A stretch of 64,000 bases of DNA from Comamonas sp009360615 (GTDB lineage Bacteria; Pseudomonadota; Gammaproteobacteria; Burkholderiales; Burkholderiaceae_C), in assembly GCF_035784015.1 (NCBI RefSeq), contig NZ_JALKOW010000002.1, one strand, 5' to 3'. Below are positions 51,001 to 59,257 of the stretch, in pieces (positions within the stretch are counted from its first letter, which is position 1; each line of letters opens with the position of its first letter). The position numbers were made by a program, and so were the translations under genes. Below the pieces are notes generated by a model. It was not told the DNA's origin. It worked only from the letters and a program-made list of their open reading frames with translations, and searched no databases.

Positions 51001-51750
51001 ATGAATCCATTCATCAGTGGTTTGAAAGACAAAGTGGTCCTGGTCACGGGCGGCGCGTCGGGCATCGGCCTGGCCAGTGCCGAGGCTTTGGCCGCCAGCG
51101 GTGCCCGGGTGGTCTGCGCCGACCTGCAGCAAAGCCAGGACCTGCCGCAAGGCTGCGAATTTCGCCGGCTCGATGTGAGCAGCGAGAAGCTGACCGAGGA
51201 ACTGGTGTCCGATGTGATCGAACGCTACGGGCAGATCGATGGCCTGGTGACATCGGCAGGAATCTCCCGTGTGGGCGATCTGGAGCACATGTCGCTCCAG
51301 GATTGGGAGCAGGTGCTGCAGGTCAATCTGACAGGAACCATGCTCAGTGCCCGTGCCGTGGCTGGCCCCATGAAACGGCGAGGCCAGGGTTCCATCGTCA
51401 CCATCGCCAGCATCAACGGCATGCTGGGCAACCCGAACAATCTGGCCTATTGCACCTCCAAGGGCGCCGTGATCCAGATGGTGCGCAGTCTGGCAGCGGA
51501 ACTCGGTCCCAGCGGTGTGCGGGTCAACAGCATCAGTCCCGGCTACATCCACACGCCCATGACGACGATGCTCGATGAACTGCCCGTCGGTCAGGCTTTC
51601 GCATCCATGCACCTGCTCAAGCGGGCGGGCAGGCCGCAAGAGGTCGGTAATGCCGTGGCATTCTTGCTTTCCGATATCTCTTCATTCATTACCGGGGTCA
51701 ATCTCCCGGTCGATGGCGGTTTTTCCGCGGCCAAGGTCATTGCTATTTGA
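51001..51750 (+). CDS. SDR family oxidoreductase
   Basis: This is a 249-residue classical SDR with TGGASGIGLA near 17, TSAG in place of NNAG, Ser in TIASINGM, and Tyr-Lys in AYCTSKGAV. The C-terminus FITGVNLPVDGGFSA is typical. ATG 51001 has GAGG 8 bases upstream; a TTG two codons earlier is open. It is the first gene of a three-gene operon with a Baeyer-Villiger-type monooxygenase and an esterase. A secondary-alcohol dehydrogenase feeding the ketone to the monooxygenase is the natural reading. Confidence 0.9.
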   Translation: MNPFISGLKDKVVLVTGGASGIGLASAEALAASGARVVCADLQQSQDLPQGCEFRRLDVSSEKLTEELVSDVIERYGQIDGLVTSAGISRVGDLEHMSLQDWEQVLQVNLTGTMLSARAVAGPMKRRGQGSIVTIASINGMLGNPNNLAYCTSKGAVIQMVRSLAAELGPSGVRVNSISPGYIHTPMTTMLDELPVGQAFASMHLLKRAGRPQEVGNAVAFLLSDISSFITGVNLPVDGGFSAAKVIAI

Positions 51751-51759
51751 GGATTCCCC

Positions 51760-53223
51760 ATGAAATATGATGTCATCGTGATTGGATGCGGAATGTCCGG
51801 CATTCTGGCAGGTATTCATCTGAAGAATAGTGGAAGGAAATTCATTATTCTGGAAAAAGCGAATAGATTGGGGGGGACCTGGAGAGATAATACCTACCCA
51901 GGTTTGACTTGTGATGTGCCATCGCACGCTTATACCTATTCTTTCGAGCCCAATCCCGAATGGTCCCGGGTGCTTCCGCCGGGAGCCGAGATTCAGCAGT
52001 ATTTCGAAGGCGTGTTCCGGAAATACGGTATTGCCGATTATTCGCAGTTCGATACCGAAGTCACGCGTGCCGAATGGATGGGCGATGCCTGGACGCTGCA
52101 GGATCAGCATGGAAGGCAATACCAGGGCAAGGTGGTGATTGCCGCCACCGGTGTGCTGCATCATCCCAACTACCCTCATATCCAGGGCCTGGAGACGTTC
52201 GAGGGAAACACGATCCACAGCGCGCGCTGGGATCATTCGGTATCCCTGGACGGAAAGAGGATCGGGATCATCGGCACAGGCTCGACGGGCGTGCAAATCG
52301 TCTCGGCGCTTGCGGGACGGGCCAAGGTGCGGCATTTTCAGCGCACGGCCCAATGGATTTTCCCGGTCGAGAACCCGGCCTTCAGTGAAGAGCAGCGTGC
52401 CGAATTCCGCAGCAACCGCGACCTGCTGGTGTATCTGCAGCGCGAGCCCACGTATCTGGCGAATGTGGAGCGTTTTACCGAGGGGGTGCTGAACCCCGAT
52501 TCCGAGCAGATTCAGGAGATCCAGAAAATCTGCCAGGACAACCTCGATGCTTCGGTGGCCGATGCCGCGTTGCGGCAAAAGCTGCAGCCCCATTACCGTG
52601 CCGGCTGCAAGCGTCTGATTTACTCGCCCGACTATTACCAGGCGATCCAGCAGCCGGATTCCGAGCTGATCACCGAAGCTATCGCCCAGGTCGAGAAAAG
52701 CGGCGTGAGAACCAGCGACGGCGTGTTGCACGAGGTAGACATCATCGTGCTGGCCACGGGATTCAAGACCGACCGCTATGTGCGCCCCATGCATGTGAAA
52801 GGTGTGAACGCTGCGACGCTGGAGCAGGCCTGGAGTGACGTACCCACGGCCTACAAGTCCATTTCGGTGCCGGGCTTTCCCAACTTCTTCTTCATGAACG
52901 GGCCGACCTCTCCCGTGGGCAACTTCTCGCTGATCGATACCTCGGAAATGCAGTGGGGTTATATCTCGCAGCTGATCGAGCGCGGGCAGCAACCGGGAGT
53001 GGCAGGGCTTTCAGCCAGTCCCGAGGCGCTGGCGCAGTACGACCGTGAGCGCCTGCAGGCCGCCAAAGGCTCTGTCTTCGGATCGGGCTGCAACAGCTGG
53101 TATCTGGACAAGAACGGCGTCCCCAACACCTGGCCCTGGTCGCAGTCGCGATTCAGGCAGGAGATGAGCAAGCCGGTTTGGCAGGACTATATCCACCACC
53201 AGACCGAGGCGGTCGAGGCCTGA
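51760..53223 (+). CDS. Flavin-containing Baeyer-Villiger-type monooxygenase
   Basis: This 487-residue two-dinucleotide-binding flavoprotein has an FAD motif GCGMSG near 10, followed by LGGTWRDNTYPGLTCDVPSH. The Baeyer-Villiger fingerprint FEGNTIHSARWD fits FxGxxxHxxxWD. The NADPH motif is GIIGTGSTG near 170. It would insert oxygen into a ketone to give an ester or lactone. It starts 9 bases after the SDR. The first 40 codons are AT-richer than the rest, as in the promoter region. The substrate is unknown; partners point to a terpenoid or cyclic ketone. Confidence 0.92.
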   Translation: MKYDVIVIGCGMSGILAGIHLKNSGRKFIILEKANRLGGTWRDNTYPGLTCDVPSHAYTYSFEPNPEWSRVLPPGAEIQQYFEGVFRKYGIADYSQFDTEVTRAEWMGDAWTLQDQHGRQYQGKVVIAATGVLHHPNYPHIQGLETFEGNTIHSARWDHSVSLDGKRIGIIGTGSTGVQIVSALAGRAKVRHFQRTAQWIFPVENPAFSEEQRAEFRSNRDLLVYLQREPTYLANVERFTEGVLNPDSEQIQEIQKICQDNLDASVADAALRQKLQPHYRAGCKRLIYSPDYYQAIQQPDSELITEAIAQVEKSGVRTSDGVLHEVDIIVLATGFKTDRYVRPMHVKGVNAATLEQAWSDVPTAYKSISVPGFPNFFFMNGPTSPVGNFSLIDTSEMQWGYISQLIERGQQPGVAGLSASPEALAQYDRERLQAAKGSVFGSGCNSWYLDKNGVPNTWPWSQSRFRQEMSKPVWQDYIHHQTEAVEA

Positions 53224-53279
53224 CGATCCCCTTGCGCCCGGCCCTGGCGGGCGCGCTCCATTCAATTCAAGGAGACCCC

Positions 53280-54221
53280 ATGCAGATACATCCCGAAATG
53301 GCTGCCGTGCTGGAGCAGTTCAAGGATGCTCCGACCCTGGATTTTGGGGCCACTCCGGTGCCCGAAATCCGCAAGCTCATGGACCACATGGCCTTCCCGC
53401 CTGCCGACCTGCCCATGCATGAGGTGCGCGAGCTGCACATTCCCGGCGGTGATGACCAGTCGCTGAGGCTGCGCCTGTACCGTCCGGGTCCCGCTCGGGC
53501 GGCACCGGTCATGGTGTATTTCCACGGCGGGGGCTGGTGCATAGGCACGCTGGACACGCATGACAATCTGTGCCGCCAGCTGGCGCGAATGACCGGCATG
53601 AACCTGGTGTCGGTCGATTACCGGCTGGCTCCCGAGCATGTCTTTCCTGCCGCGCTGGACGACGCCTATGCCGCCACACGCTGGGTGGCGCAGCATGCGG
53701 CCGAGCTGCATTGCGATGCGCGGCAGCTGATGGTGGCGGGCGACAGCGCGGGTGGCAATCTGGCCGTCGCCACCTGTCTGCGCGCGAAGGAGCAGGGCTG
53801 GAGAGGCATCGCCCAGCAACTGCTGTTCTATCCGGTCTGCGATGCGCACATGGGCGCGCCGTCGCATGCGCTTTACGGCCAGATGCCGCTGCTCACCACC
53901 GAAGCCATGGCTGCGATGTGGCACCACTATCACCCCTCCAGGCCAGTCCACCCTCTGGCTTCCGTCATGGAGTACCCCGATGTGTCGGGCCTGCCCGCAG
54001 CGGTGCTGGTGACGGCGGAGCTGGATATATTGCGCGATGAAGGCGAGGCTTTTGGCTTGCGTCTGCAGCAGGCCGGCGTGCCGGTCGCCAGTCTGTGCGC
54101 GCAAGGGATGCCGCACGGGTTTGCCAACTTCGGCACCCTGGTGCCGGCGGTGGCGCGGTTGCTCGAAGAGGCCTGCGCAAAGCTGTCACCGGCCAAGGCC
54201 ATGGCGGCGGACCCGTCCTGA
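53280..54221 (+). CDS. Alpha/beta hydrolase, HSL-family esterase
   Basis: This is a 313-residue esterase of the hormone-sensitive lipase family. The oxyanion-hole motif HGGGW is near 84, the nucleophile Ser lies in GDSAGGN near 158, and the acid and base are in DILRDEGEAF and PHGFANF. ATG 53280 has AAGGAGA upstream. Following a Baeyer-Villiger-type enzyme, it most simply hydrolyses the ester or lactone product to alcohol and acid, which the ligases nearby could activate. Confidence 0.92.
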   Translation: MQIHPEMAAVLEQFKDAPTLDFGATPVPEIRKLMDHMAFPPADLPMHEVRELHIPGGDDQSLRLRLYRPGPARAAPVMVYFHGGGWCIGTLDTHDNLCRQLARMTGMNLVSVDYRLAPEHVFPAALDDAYAATRWVAQHAAELHCDARQLMVAGDSAGGNLAVATCLRAKEQGWRGIAQQLLFYPVCDAHMGAPSHALYGQMPLLTTEAMAAMWHHYHPSRPVHPLASVMEYPDVSGLPAAVLVTAELDILRDEGEAFGLRLQQAGVPVASLCAQGMPHGFANFGTLVPAVARLLEEACAKLSPAKAMAADPS

Positions 54222-54384
54222 ATTTGGCAACTGTTCATGCGTACAGTTGTGTGTGATGGAAGCCTCAGCTTTTATCCCCGCATCATGTGGACGCTCTTGT
54301 GGAAAACTACGCATTCAAGCCCTGAAACCCGCGCCAGATGGCGCTTTGCACGGATTGCCTAAAAAATAGACGATTTGCGTGAAG

Positions 54385-54412
54385 GGATTAAATCAAGGGT
54401 TTTCACTAGTGG
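54385..54412. promoter_or_regulatory. Second copy of the GGATTAA...GGTTTTCACTAG motif
   Basis: GGATTAAATCAAGG followed by GTTTTCACTAGTGG shares the 12-mer GGTTTTCACTAG and GGATTAA with the promoter region at 50858. It lies in the gap between the esterase and the terminator of rlhA. No gene starts just after it, so it may be a regulator site, a repeat, or the trace of a lost promoter. Confidence 0.4.
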
Positions 54413-54426
54413 TTCTGAGGCAATAG

Positions 54427-54459
54427 AAAAGCCCGTCCACCGTTGCCGGTGGCGGGCTT
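54427..54459 (-). terminator. Terminator after rlhA
   Basis: The stem AAGCCCG-CCACCG/CGGTGG-CGGGCTT with one bulged base is followed by TTTTC on the minus strand. It lies 20 bases after the rlhA stop. Confidence 0.82.
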
Positions 54460-54478
54460 CATCGGGGCGGGCGTGCGC

Positions 54479-56485
54479 TCAGGAAGGTTGCTGCGGTGTG
54501 GGGCGCGTGCGGTAGAACTGCATGGGGGTTTCCTTCATTTCCCGGGCATGTTGGTTGAGTACTGATTTCTTCATCTTGCCCACCACATGCATTTCGCAGG
54601 GCTTGCAGTCAAAACGCAGCGTGAGCTTCTCCTTGCCGTTGATCAGCTGCAGCGGCTCGGCCTTGATGGTGCCCTTGACACCGATCACGCCCTTGGCCTG
54701 CTTGGGGCACAGGCTCATCGAGAAGCGCACGCAGTGCTTGGTGATCATCAGCGAGACTTCGCCTTCCTCCTCCTTGCTCTCGTAGGCAGCGTCGATGATC
54801 TTCACGCCATGCTTGACGTAGAAGTCATGGGCTTTCTGGTTGTAGACATTGGCCAGGTAGGTCAGCGTGTCTTCAGGGAAAGGCACGGGGGGCTCCACGG
54901 GCTTGGCGCGGGGCAGTCGCACAAAGCCGTCGGCGCGGGCTTGCTCCAATGCGGCTACGGCGTCGCGGCGCAGCTGGTTCAGCACCGATGCCGGAACAAA
55001 CCAGGGCTGGCTCAGATTCAGCGACATATCGTTCACTGAGAACACTGTCGCGCCAAAACGTCCCAGCTGCTCGCGCAACGATGCCTGCGCCTTTGCAGCA
55101 TCCGAAGCGCTCTGGTGCACATGCTCGATGGCGGCCGTGCCGACGAAGCCGTCTTCATCGGTCAGCGTCAGCGCAAAGCCGCAAGCCGTTTCCTTGAACT
55201 CGGCCCACAGCCCGATGCGGCGTTCGCTGGACTTCTTCTCCAGCGTGCGCACCCAGTCCATATCGCGGTTGCGGTTGATTTCGAGGCCCTTGCGCAGATC
55301 CTTGAACTCGGCAATCTCGTTCTTCGGGAAGACACGCCAGATGCCTTTTCTGGCACTCACGCATTCGGCACGATTAATGTGCACGCCCACCAGTTCCTTT
55401 TGCAGATCGTAGTAGCACAGTCCGTCGCCGTTGTGCAGTTCGGCGGCCTTGTCGCTGGTCTCGATCTCGAACCACTTGTCGCCAACCTGGGTTACCCAGC
55501 CGATGGCGCGACCGGGAGTCTTGGGCGTGTCGAAGGCGCCGATGTCGTCCTTGCGGCCGTTGACGAAGTAGTCGGTGAACTCGCGGTTGAAATTCTGGTC
55601 CGGGTCGGGCTCGAACGAGAAAGTGGTGCGGCCTGACGACGAGCGCGCCAGCGGCTGATCGGAGAACTCGCGCTCCTCGATGATTTCGTCGAGCAGCTTG
55701 CGGTAGTGGGCCGTGATGTTCTTCACATAGCCCATGTCCTTGTAGCGGCCCTCGATCTTGAAGCTGCGCACGCCGGCATCGATCAGCGCACGCAGGTTGT
55801 CGCTCTGGTTGTTGTCCTTCATGGACAGCACATGCTTTTCATGCGCGATGATGCGGCCGCTGGCGTCCGTCACCTCATAGGGCAGACGGCAGGCCTGGTT
55901 GCAGTCGCCGCGGTTGGCGCTGCGTCCCGTATGGGCATGGCTGATGAAGCACTGGCCCGAGTAGGCCACGCACAGTGCGCCATGCACAAAGTATTCGATG
56001 GTGGTGCGGCTCGGGTCTGTCGCGGCGCGCACGGCGGCAATCTGCTGGAGATCCAGCTCGCGTGCCAGCACGATCTGCGACAGGCCGGCGTCCTGCAGAA
56101 AGCGGGCCTTTTCGGGCGTGCGGATATCGGTCTGGGTGGACGCGTGCAGCTGGATGGGCGGCAGATCGAGTTCCAGCAGGCCCATGTCCTGGATGATCAG
56201 TGCATCGGCGCCGGCGTGGTAGATCTGCCAGGCCATGTCGCGGGCACCTTGCAGTTCGTCGTCGCGCAAGATGGTGTTGAGCGTGATGAAGATGCGGCTG
56301 CCGAAGCGGTGGGCATGCTTGATGAGCCGCTCCAGGTCGCGGATGTCATTGCCTGCCGTCGCGCGCGCGCCAAAGGCCGGGCCGCCGATGTAGACGGCGT
56401 CCGCGCCATGATTGACGGCTTCGATGCCGATATCGGCATCACGCGCCGGGGACAGGAGTTCGAGCTGGTGGGGCAGGAGAGACAT
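54479..56485 (-). CDS. rlhA: U32 family protein RlhA-like (23S rRNA C2501 hydroxylation)
   Basis: This 668-residue U32-family protein has the length and C-terminal extension of E. coli RlhA (YdcP), which makes 5-hydroxycytidine at 23S rRNA C2501. The shorter members TrhP and UbiU do not have this extension. It begins LELLSPARDADIGIEAVNHG with ADAVYIGG. The Cys-rich signature QCFISHAHTGRSANRGDCNQ near 190 gives the conserved cysteines of the family, and SFKIEGRYK follows. The C-terminus has a further Cys motif (RFDCKPCEMHVVGK). It is alone on the minus strand with its own terminator. Confidence 0.88.
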   Translation of the reverse strand: MSLLPHQLELLSPARDADIGIEAVNHGADAVYIGGPAFGARATAGNDIRDLERLIKHAHRFGSRIFITLNTILRDDELQGARDMAWQIYHAGADALIIQDMGLLELDLPPIQLHASTQTDIRTPEKARFLQDAGLSQIVLARELDLQQIAAVRAATDPSRTTIEYFVHGALCVAYSGQCFISHAHTGRSANRGDCNQACRLPYEVTDASGRIIAHEKHVLSMKDNNQSDNLRALIDAGVRSFKIEGRYKDMGYVKNITAHYRKLLDEIIEEREFSDQPLARSSSGRTTFSFEPDPDQNFNREFTDYFVNGRKDDIGAFDTPKTPGRAIGWVTQVGDKWFEIETSDKAAELHNGDGLCYYDLQKELVGVHINRAECVSARKGIWRVFPKNEIAEFKDLRKGLEINRNRDMDWVRTLEKKSSERRIGLWAEFKETACGFALTLTDEDGFVGTAAIEHVHQSASDAAKAQASLREQLGRFGATVFSVNDMSLNLSQPWFVPASVLNQLRRDAVAALEQARADGFVRLPRAKPVEPPVPFPEDTLTYLANVYNQKAHDFYVKHGVKIIDAAYESKEEEGEVSLMITKHCVRFSMSLCPKQAKGVIGVKGTIKAEPLQLINGKEKLTLRFDCKPCEMHVVGKMKKSVLNQHAREMKETPMQFYRTRPTPQQPS

Positions 56486-56544
56486 AGGGGCAGGATTATC
56501 TCAGCAAGCCCCGGTTCCGGCACGGCGGCGGGTAATCGCCCGTC

Positions 56545-57279
56545 TCAGACTCCGCGCGGACTGAAGGTTCGGGGGAAAACCACGGGCCCGCTGCGGTCCG
56601 CCAGCCGGTAGCCCATGGCGGGACGGTTCGATGTGCCTTCCACATGTCCGGCCTCAAGCAGAAAGTTCGCGGCCAGCATGCGGGTACGAAAGCCGCTCTT
56701 GTCCACGCTGCGTCCCAGCACGGTTTCATAGACTTGCTGCAGCTGCGGCAGGGTGAAAGGCTCGCTCAGCAGAAAAGCGGGCAGCGAGGTGTATTCGACC
56801 TTGCTGCGCAGCCTCTCCACTGCTGCTTGCAGGATGTGGCCATGATCGAATGCCAGTGCGGGCCGCCGCAGCAATTCATCAACGTCGAACCAGTCCACAT
56901 CGGCAGCATTCGCGCCTTTGGTCAGTTGCAGCTCATGCGCAGGAATCAGCGCAAAGTACACATGGGTGGCCGACCAGCCACGCGGGTCGCGCTGTGCGCT
57001 GCCCCAGCTGCCGAGCTGCTCCAGATAGGGGCTGGCCACGCCCGTCTTCTCCTTGAGCTTGCGTGCGGCGCAGGCCTGCAGATCGGCATCCAGATCCACA
57101 TTCACAAATCCGCCGGGCAGGGCCCAGAGGCCGGGGAATGGATCATCTTCGTTCCCTGGGCGTTGCACCAGCAAGACATGCAAGCGGCCTTGCGCAACCG
57201 TGAAGATCACCACATCCACCGTGGTGTAGGGACGGGGAAAGTCCGGCGCTGGCTTGGCGTGACGCTGTGTAACGGTCAT
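56545..57279 (-). CDS. nrtR: NrtR-like Nudix-related transcriptional regulator
   Basis: This 244-residue protein has an N-terminal Nudix-like domain and a C-terminal winged helix (LPQLQQVYETVLGRSVDKSG, FRTRMLAANFLLEAGHVE). The Nudix box is degenerate: GGFVNVDLDADLQACAARKL followed by KEKTGV lacks the REUxEE catalytic glutamates. NrtR proteins bind ADP-ribose with such inactive domains and repress NAD-related genes. It is divergent from an operon of four NAD/ADP-ribose-type enzymes across an inverted-repeat array, which supports the same role here. An active ADP-ribose pyrophosphatase is less likely. Confidence 0.85.
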   Translation of the reverse strand: MTVTQRHAKPAPDFPRPYTTVDVVIFTVAQGRLHVLLVQRPGNEDDPFPGLWALPGGFVNVDLDADLQACAARKLKEKTGVASPYLEQLGSWGSAQRDPRGWSATHVYFALIPAHELQLTKGANAADVDWFDVDELLRRPALAFDHGHILQAAVERLRSKVEYTSLPAFLLSEPFTLPQLQQVYETVLGRSVDKSGFRTRMLAANFLLEAGHVEGTSNRPAMGYRLADRSGPVVFPRTFSPRGV

Positions 57280-57307
57280 GAATCAGGCTTGACGGGATGA
57301 AGAATGG

Positions 57308-57347
57308 GTTGTATTGTACAACTTGCATAAGTTGTTTAGTGCAACTT
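57308..57347. promoter_or_regulatory. Array of four inverted half-sites, likely NrtR operator
   Basis: Half-sites GTTGTA (57308), TACAACTT (57317), AAGTTGT (57329) and CAACTT (57342) alternate in orientation at about 9-13 base steps, forming three overlapping palindromes. The first and second make GTTGTA-TTG-TACAAC. The second and third make ACAACTT-GCAT-AAGTTGT. The array begins 29 bases upstream of the nrtR start and contains a minus-strand TACAAT box. It is AT-rich compared with the flanks. Confidence 0.75.
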
Positions 57348-57519
57348 ATCGGGTTCGGCACGCCGAAGCAAAGCCTTGCAGCCCGTCAGGCCCAGCGAGT
57401 GTGGCCGCGACTGGCTTGTCGCGACCCGCGCCGCATGGATGGCTGCCACGGCAGTGCATTCCGCTGCGGGTAGCCGGGTTGGCCGGTTGGAGCATAGAAA
57501 GAGAAAAGAGAACAAGAAA

Positions 57520-58071
57520 ATGAATGATCGCCAGACCACCGCACGCAGCAGGTTCCTCAGCCTGGTGCTCAGGCACAGTCCCGAGACCATCGGTCTCCAG
57601 CTCGACGAGGCCGGCTGGGCCCGGACCGATGAACTGCTGGCCTGCCTGGCACGCTCGGGCCGGCCGACCCGCCTCGAAGAGCTGCAGCGCATCGTGGCGG
57701 ACAACAACAAGCAGCGCTATTCCTTCAGCGCGGATGGCAAGCGCATACGCGCCAATCAGGGCCACTCCATCAAGGTCGAACTGGGTCTTGAAGCCAGCAG
57801 CCCTCCGGCAGTGCTCTACCACGGCACGGCCACGCGTTTTCTGAATGCGATTTTTCATGAGGGCCTGAACCGGCAGTCACGTCACCATGTCCATCTGTCC
57901 GAAAGCGTGGAAGTGGCCTCTCAGGTCGGCAGTCGCCATGGCAAGCTGGCGCTGCTGCAGGTGGACGCCGCGCGCATGCAGAGCGAGGGCCATGTGTTCC
58001 TGCGCTCCGACAACGGCGTGTGGCTGACCGATGCCGTGCCGGTCCGCTATCTGCAGAAGCTGACGCCATGA
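57520..58071 (+). CDS. kptA: RNA 2'-phosphotransferase (Tpt1/KptA)
   Basis: This 183-residue enzyme transfers an internal RNA 2'-phosphate to NAD+, releasing nicotinamide and ADP-ribose 1'',2''-cyclic phosphate. Family motifs are FLSLVLRHSPETIGLQLDEA (with the Arg-His pair), NNKQRYSF, LYHGTA, HHVHLSESVEVA and FLRSDNGVWLTDAVP. ATG 57520 follows an A-rich leader. Its end overlaps the next gene by ATGA. Bacteria usually lack the splicing chemistry that makes 2'-phosphates, so the role may be in RNA repair or ADP-ribose transfer. The long leader from 57348 has no gene. Confidence 0.93.
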   Translation: MNDRQTTARSRFLSLVLRHSPETIGLQLDEAGWARTDELLACLARSGRPTRLEELQRIVADNNKQRYSFSADGKRIRANQGHSIKVELGLEASSPPAVLYHGTATRFLNAIFHEGLNRQSRHHVHLSESVEVASQVGSRHGKLALLQVDAARMQSEGHVFLRSDNGVWLTDAVPVRYLQKLTP

Positions 58072-58691
58072 CGTCCTCGAGCCTCATCGCGCTCGACGCG
58101 GACGGCGTATTGCTCGACTACAACCTGGCATATGCATCCGCCTGGGAGCAGGTCTTTGGCGAGCGGCCCGTGCTGAGGCGGCCCGACGCCTACTGGGCCA
58201 TGGATCGCTGGGGTGTTGCCAGCCTGCAGGAGGAGGCCCTGGGCCGCTTTCGCGCCAGCCTTGATGCGCAGTTCTGGTCCAGCATTCCCGCGATTGCGGG
58301 GGCGCTCCATGCGTGCGAGCAGCTGTGCAGCGCCGGCTACGAGCTAGTCTGCGTGTCGGCGATCAAGCCACAGTTCGCCGAGGCCCGGCAGGCCAATCTG
58401 CGGCGGCTGGGCTTTCCCATCGCGCGCGTGATCGCCACCAGCGGCCGTGCCGCTCCTGGCCTCAGTCCCAAGGCCCAAGTCCTGGCGCAGTTGCAGCCCC
58501 TGGCCTTTGTCGATGATTTCCTGCCGTATTTCGAAGGCGTGGGTGCCCGGATTCACAAAGCCCTGGTGCTGCGCGAGCAGGGCGGATCGCCGAACGCCGG
58601 GCCGGGCCTGAAGCGCATTGACTCCACCCATGCCAATCTGGCGGGATTTGCCCGCTGGTGGCTGAACCCTTATCAAGAAGAACAGACATGA
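58068..58691 (+). CDS. HAD superfamily hydrolase
   Basis: This 207-residue HAD phosphatase has motif I ALDADGVLLDYN at 8-19, motif II Ser in VCVSAIK near 100, and motif IV FVDDFLPYF. It lies between the KptA and NADAR genes, with ATGA overlaps at both ends. A phosphatase here could process the phosphorylated ADP-ribose made by KptA, but its substrate is not shown by the sequence. Confidence 0.85.
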   Translation: MTSSSLIALDADGVLLDYNLAYASAWEQVFGERPVLRRPDAYWAMDRWGVASLQEEALGRFRASLDAQFWSSIPAIAGALHACEQLCSAGYELVCVSAIKPQFAEARQANLRRLGFPIARVIATSGRAAPGLSPKAQVLAQLQPLAFVDDFLPYFEGVGARIHKALVLREQGGSPNAGPGLKRIDSTHANLAGFARWWLNPYQEEQT

Positions 58692-59257
58692 ACCGAGATT
58701 ACGACATTCGATCCGTCGCCGACCTGGTGGCCCTGCTCGATCAGGGCTACCGCCCCAAATACCTTTGCTTCTGGGGCCATCAGGCTGAAAAGAATGGCTC
58801 GGCGGGCAAAGGCTGCCTGAGCCAGTGGTTTCCTGCCCCATTCATCGTCGATGGGGACCGCTTTGCCACGGCGGAGCATTTCATGATGGCCGGCAAGGCG
58901 CGGCTGTTCGGCGATGAAGTGGCTCGCGCCCAGGTGCTGGCTGCGCCGTCTCCAGCCAGTGCCAAGCAGATCGGGCGCAGCGTGCGCAACTTCGACGAGG
59001 CACGCTGGAAGGCGGAGTGCTTCGACATTGTGGTGCGTGCCAATGTCGCCAAATTCGTGCAGAACCCGGCCATGGCGGAGTTTCTGCTGAGAACCGGTGA
59101 GCGTGTGCTGGTCGAGGCCAGTCCGCGCGATCGAATCTGGGGTATCGGCCTGGGCGCAGCCCACCCCGACGCCGAGCAGCCGCGCAAATGGCTCGGACAG
59201 AACCTGCTGGGTTTTGCGCTGATGGCCGCGCGCGCTCAGTTGAGAGCCGGGCAATGA
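58688..59257 (+). CDS. NADAR family protein (YbiA-like N-glycosidase)
   Basis: This is a 189-residue NADAR domain protein. Recognised motifs are LCFWGH and CLSQWFPAPF, ATAEHFMMAGKARLFGD (core Glu), VVRANVAKFVQNP, and LVEASPRDRIWGIGLGAAHP near 150, which carries catalytic acids. NADAR proteins cleave N-glycosidic bonds of ADP-ribose-type molecules; some remove ADP-ribose from guanine, and YbiA acts on riboflavin intermediates. Overlaps with both neighbours (ATGA) place it in an ADP-ribose operon. Confidence 0.92.
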   Translation: MNRDYDIRSVADLVALLDQGYRPKYLCFWGHQAEKNGSAGKGCLSQWFPAPFIVDGDRFATAEHFMMAGKARLFGDEVARAQVLAAPSPASAKQIGRSVRNFDEARWKAECFDIVVRANVAKFVQNPAMAEFLLRTGERVLVEASPRDRIWGIGLGAAHPDAEQPRKWLGQNLLGFALMAARAQLRAGQ

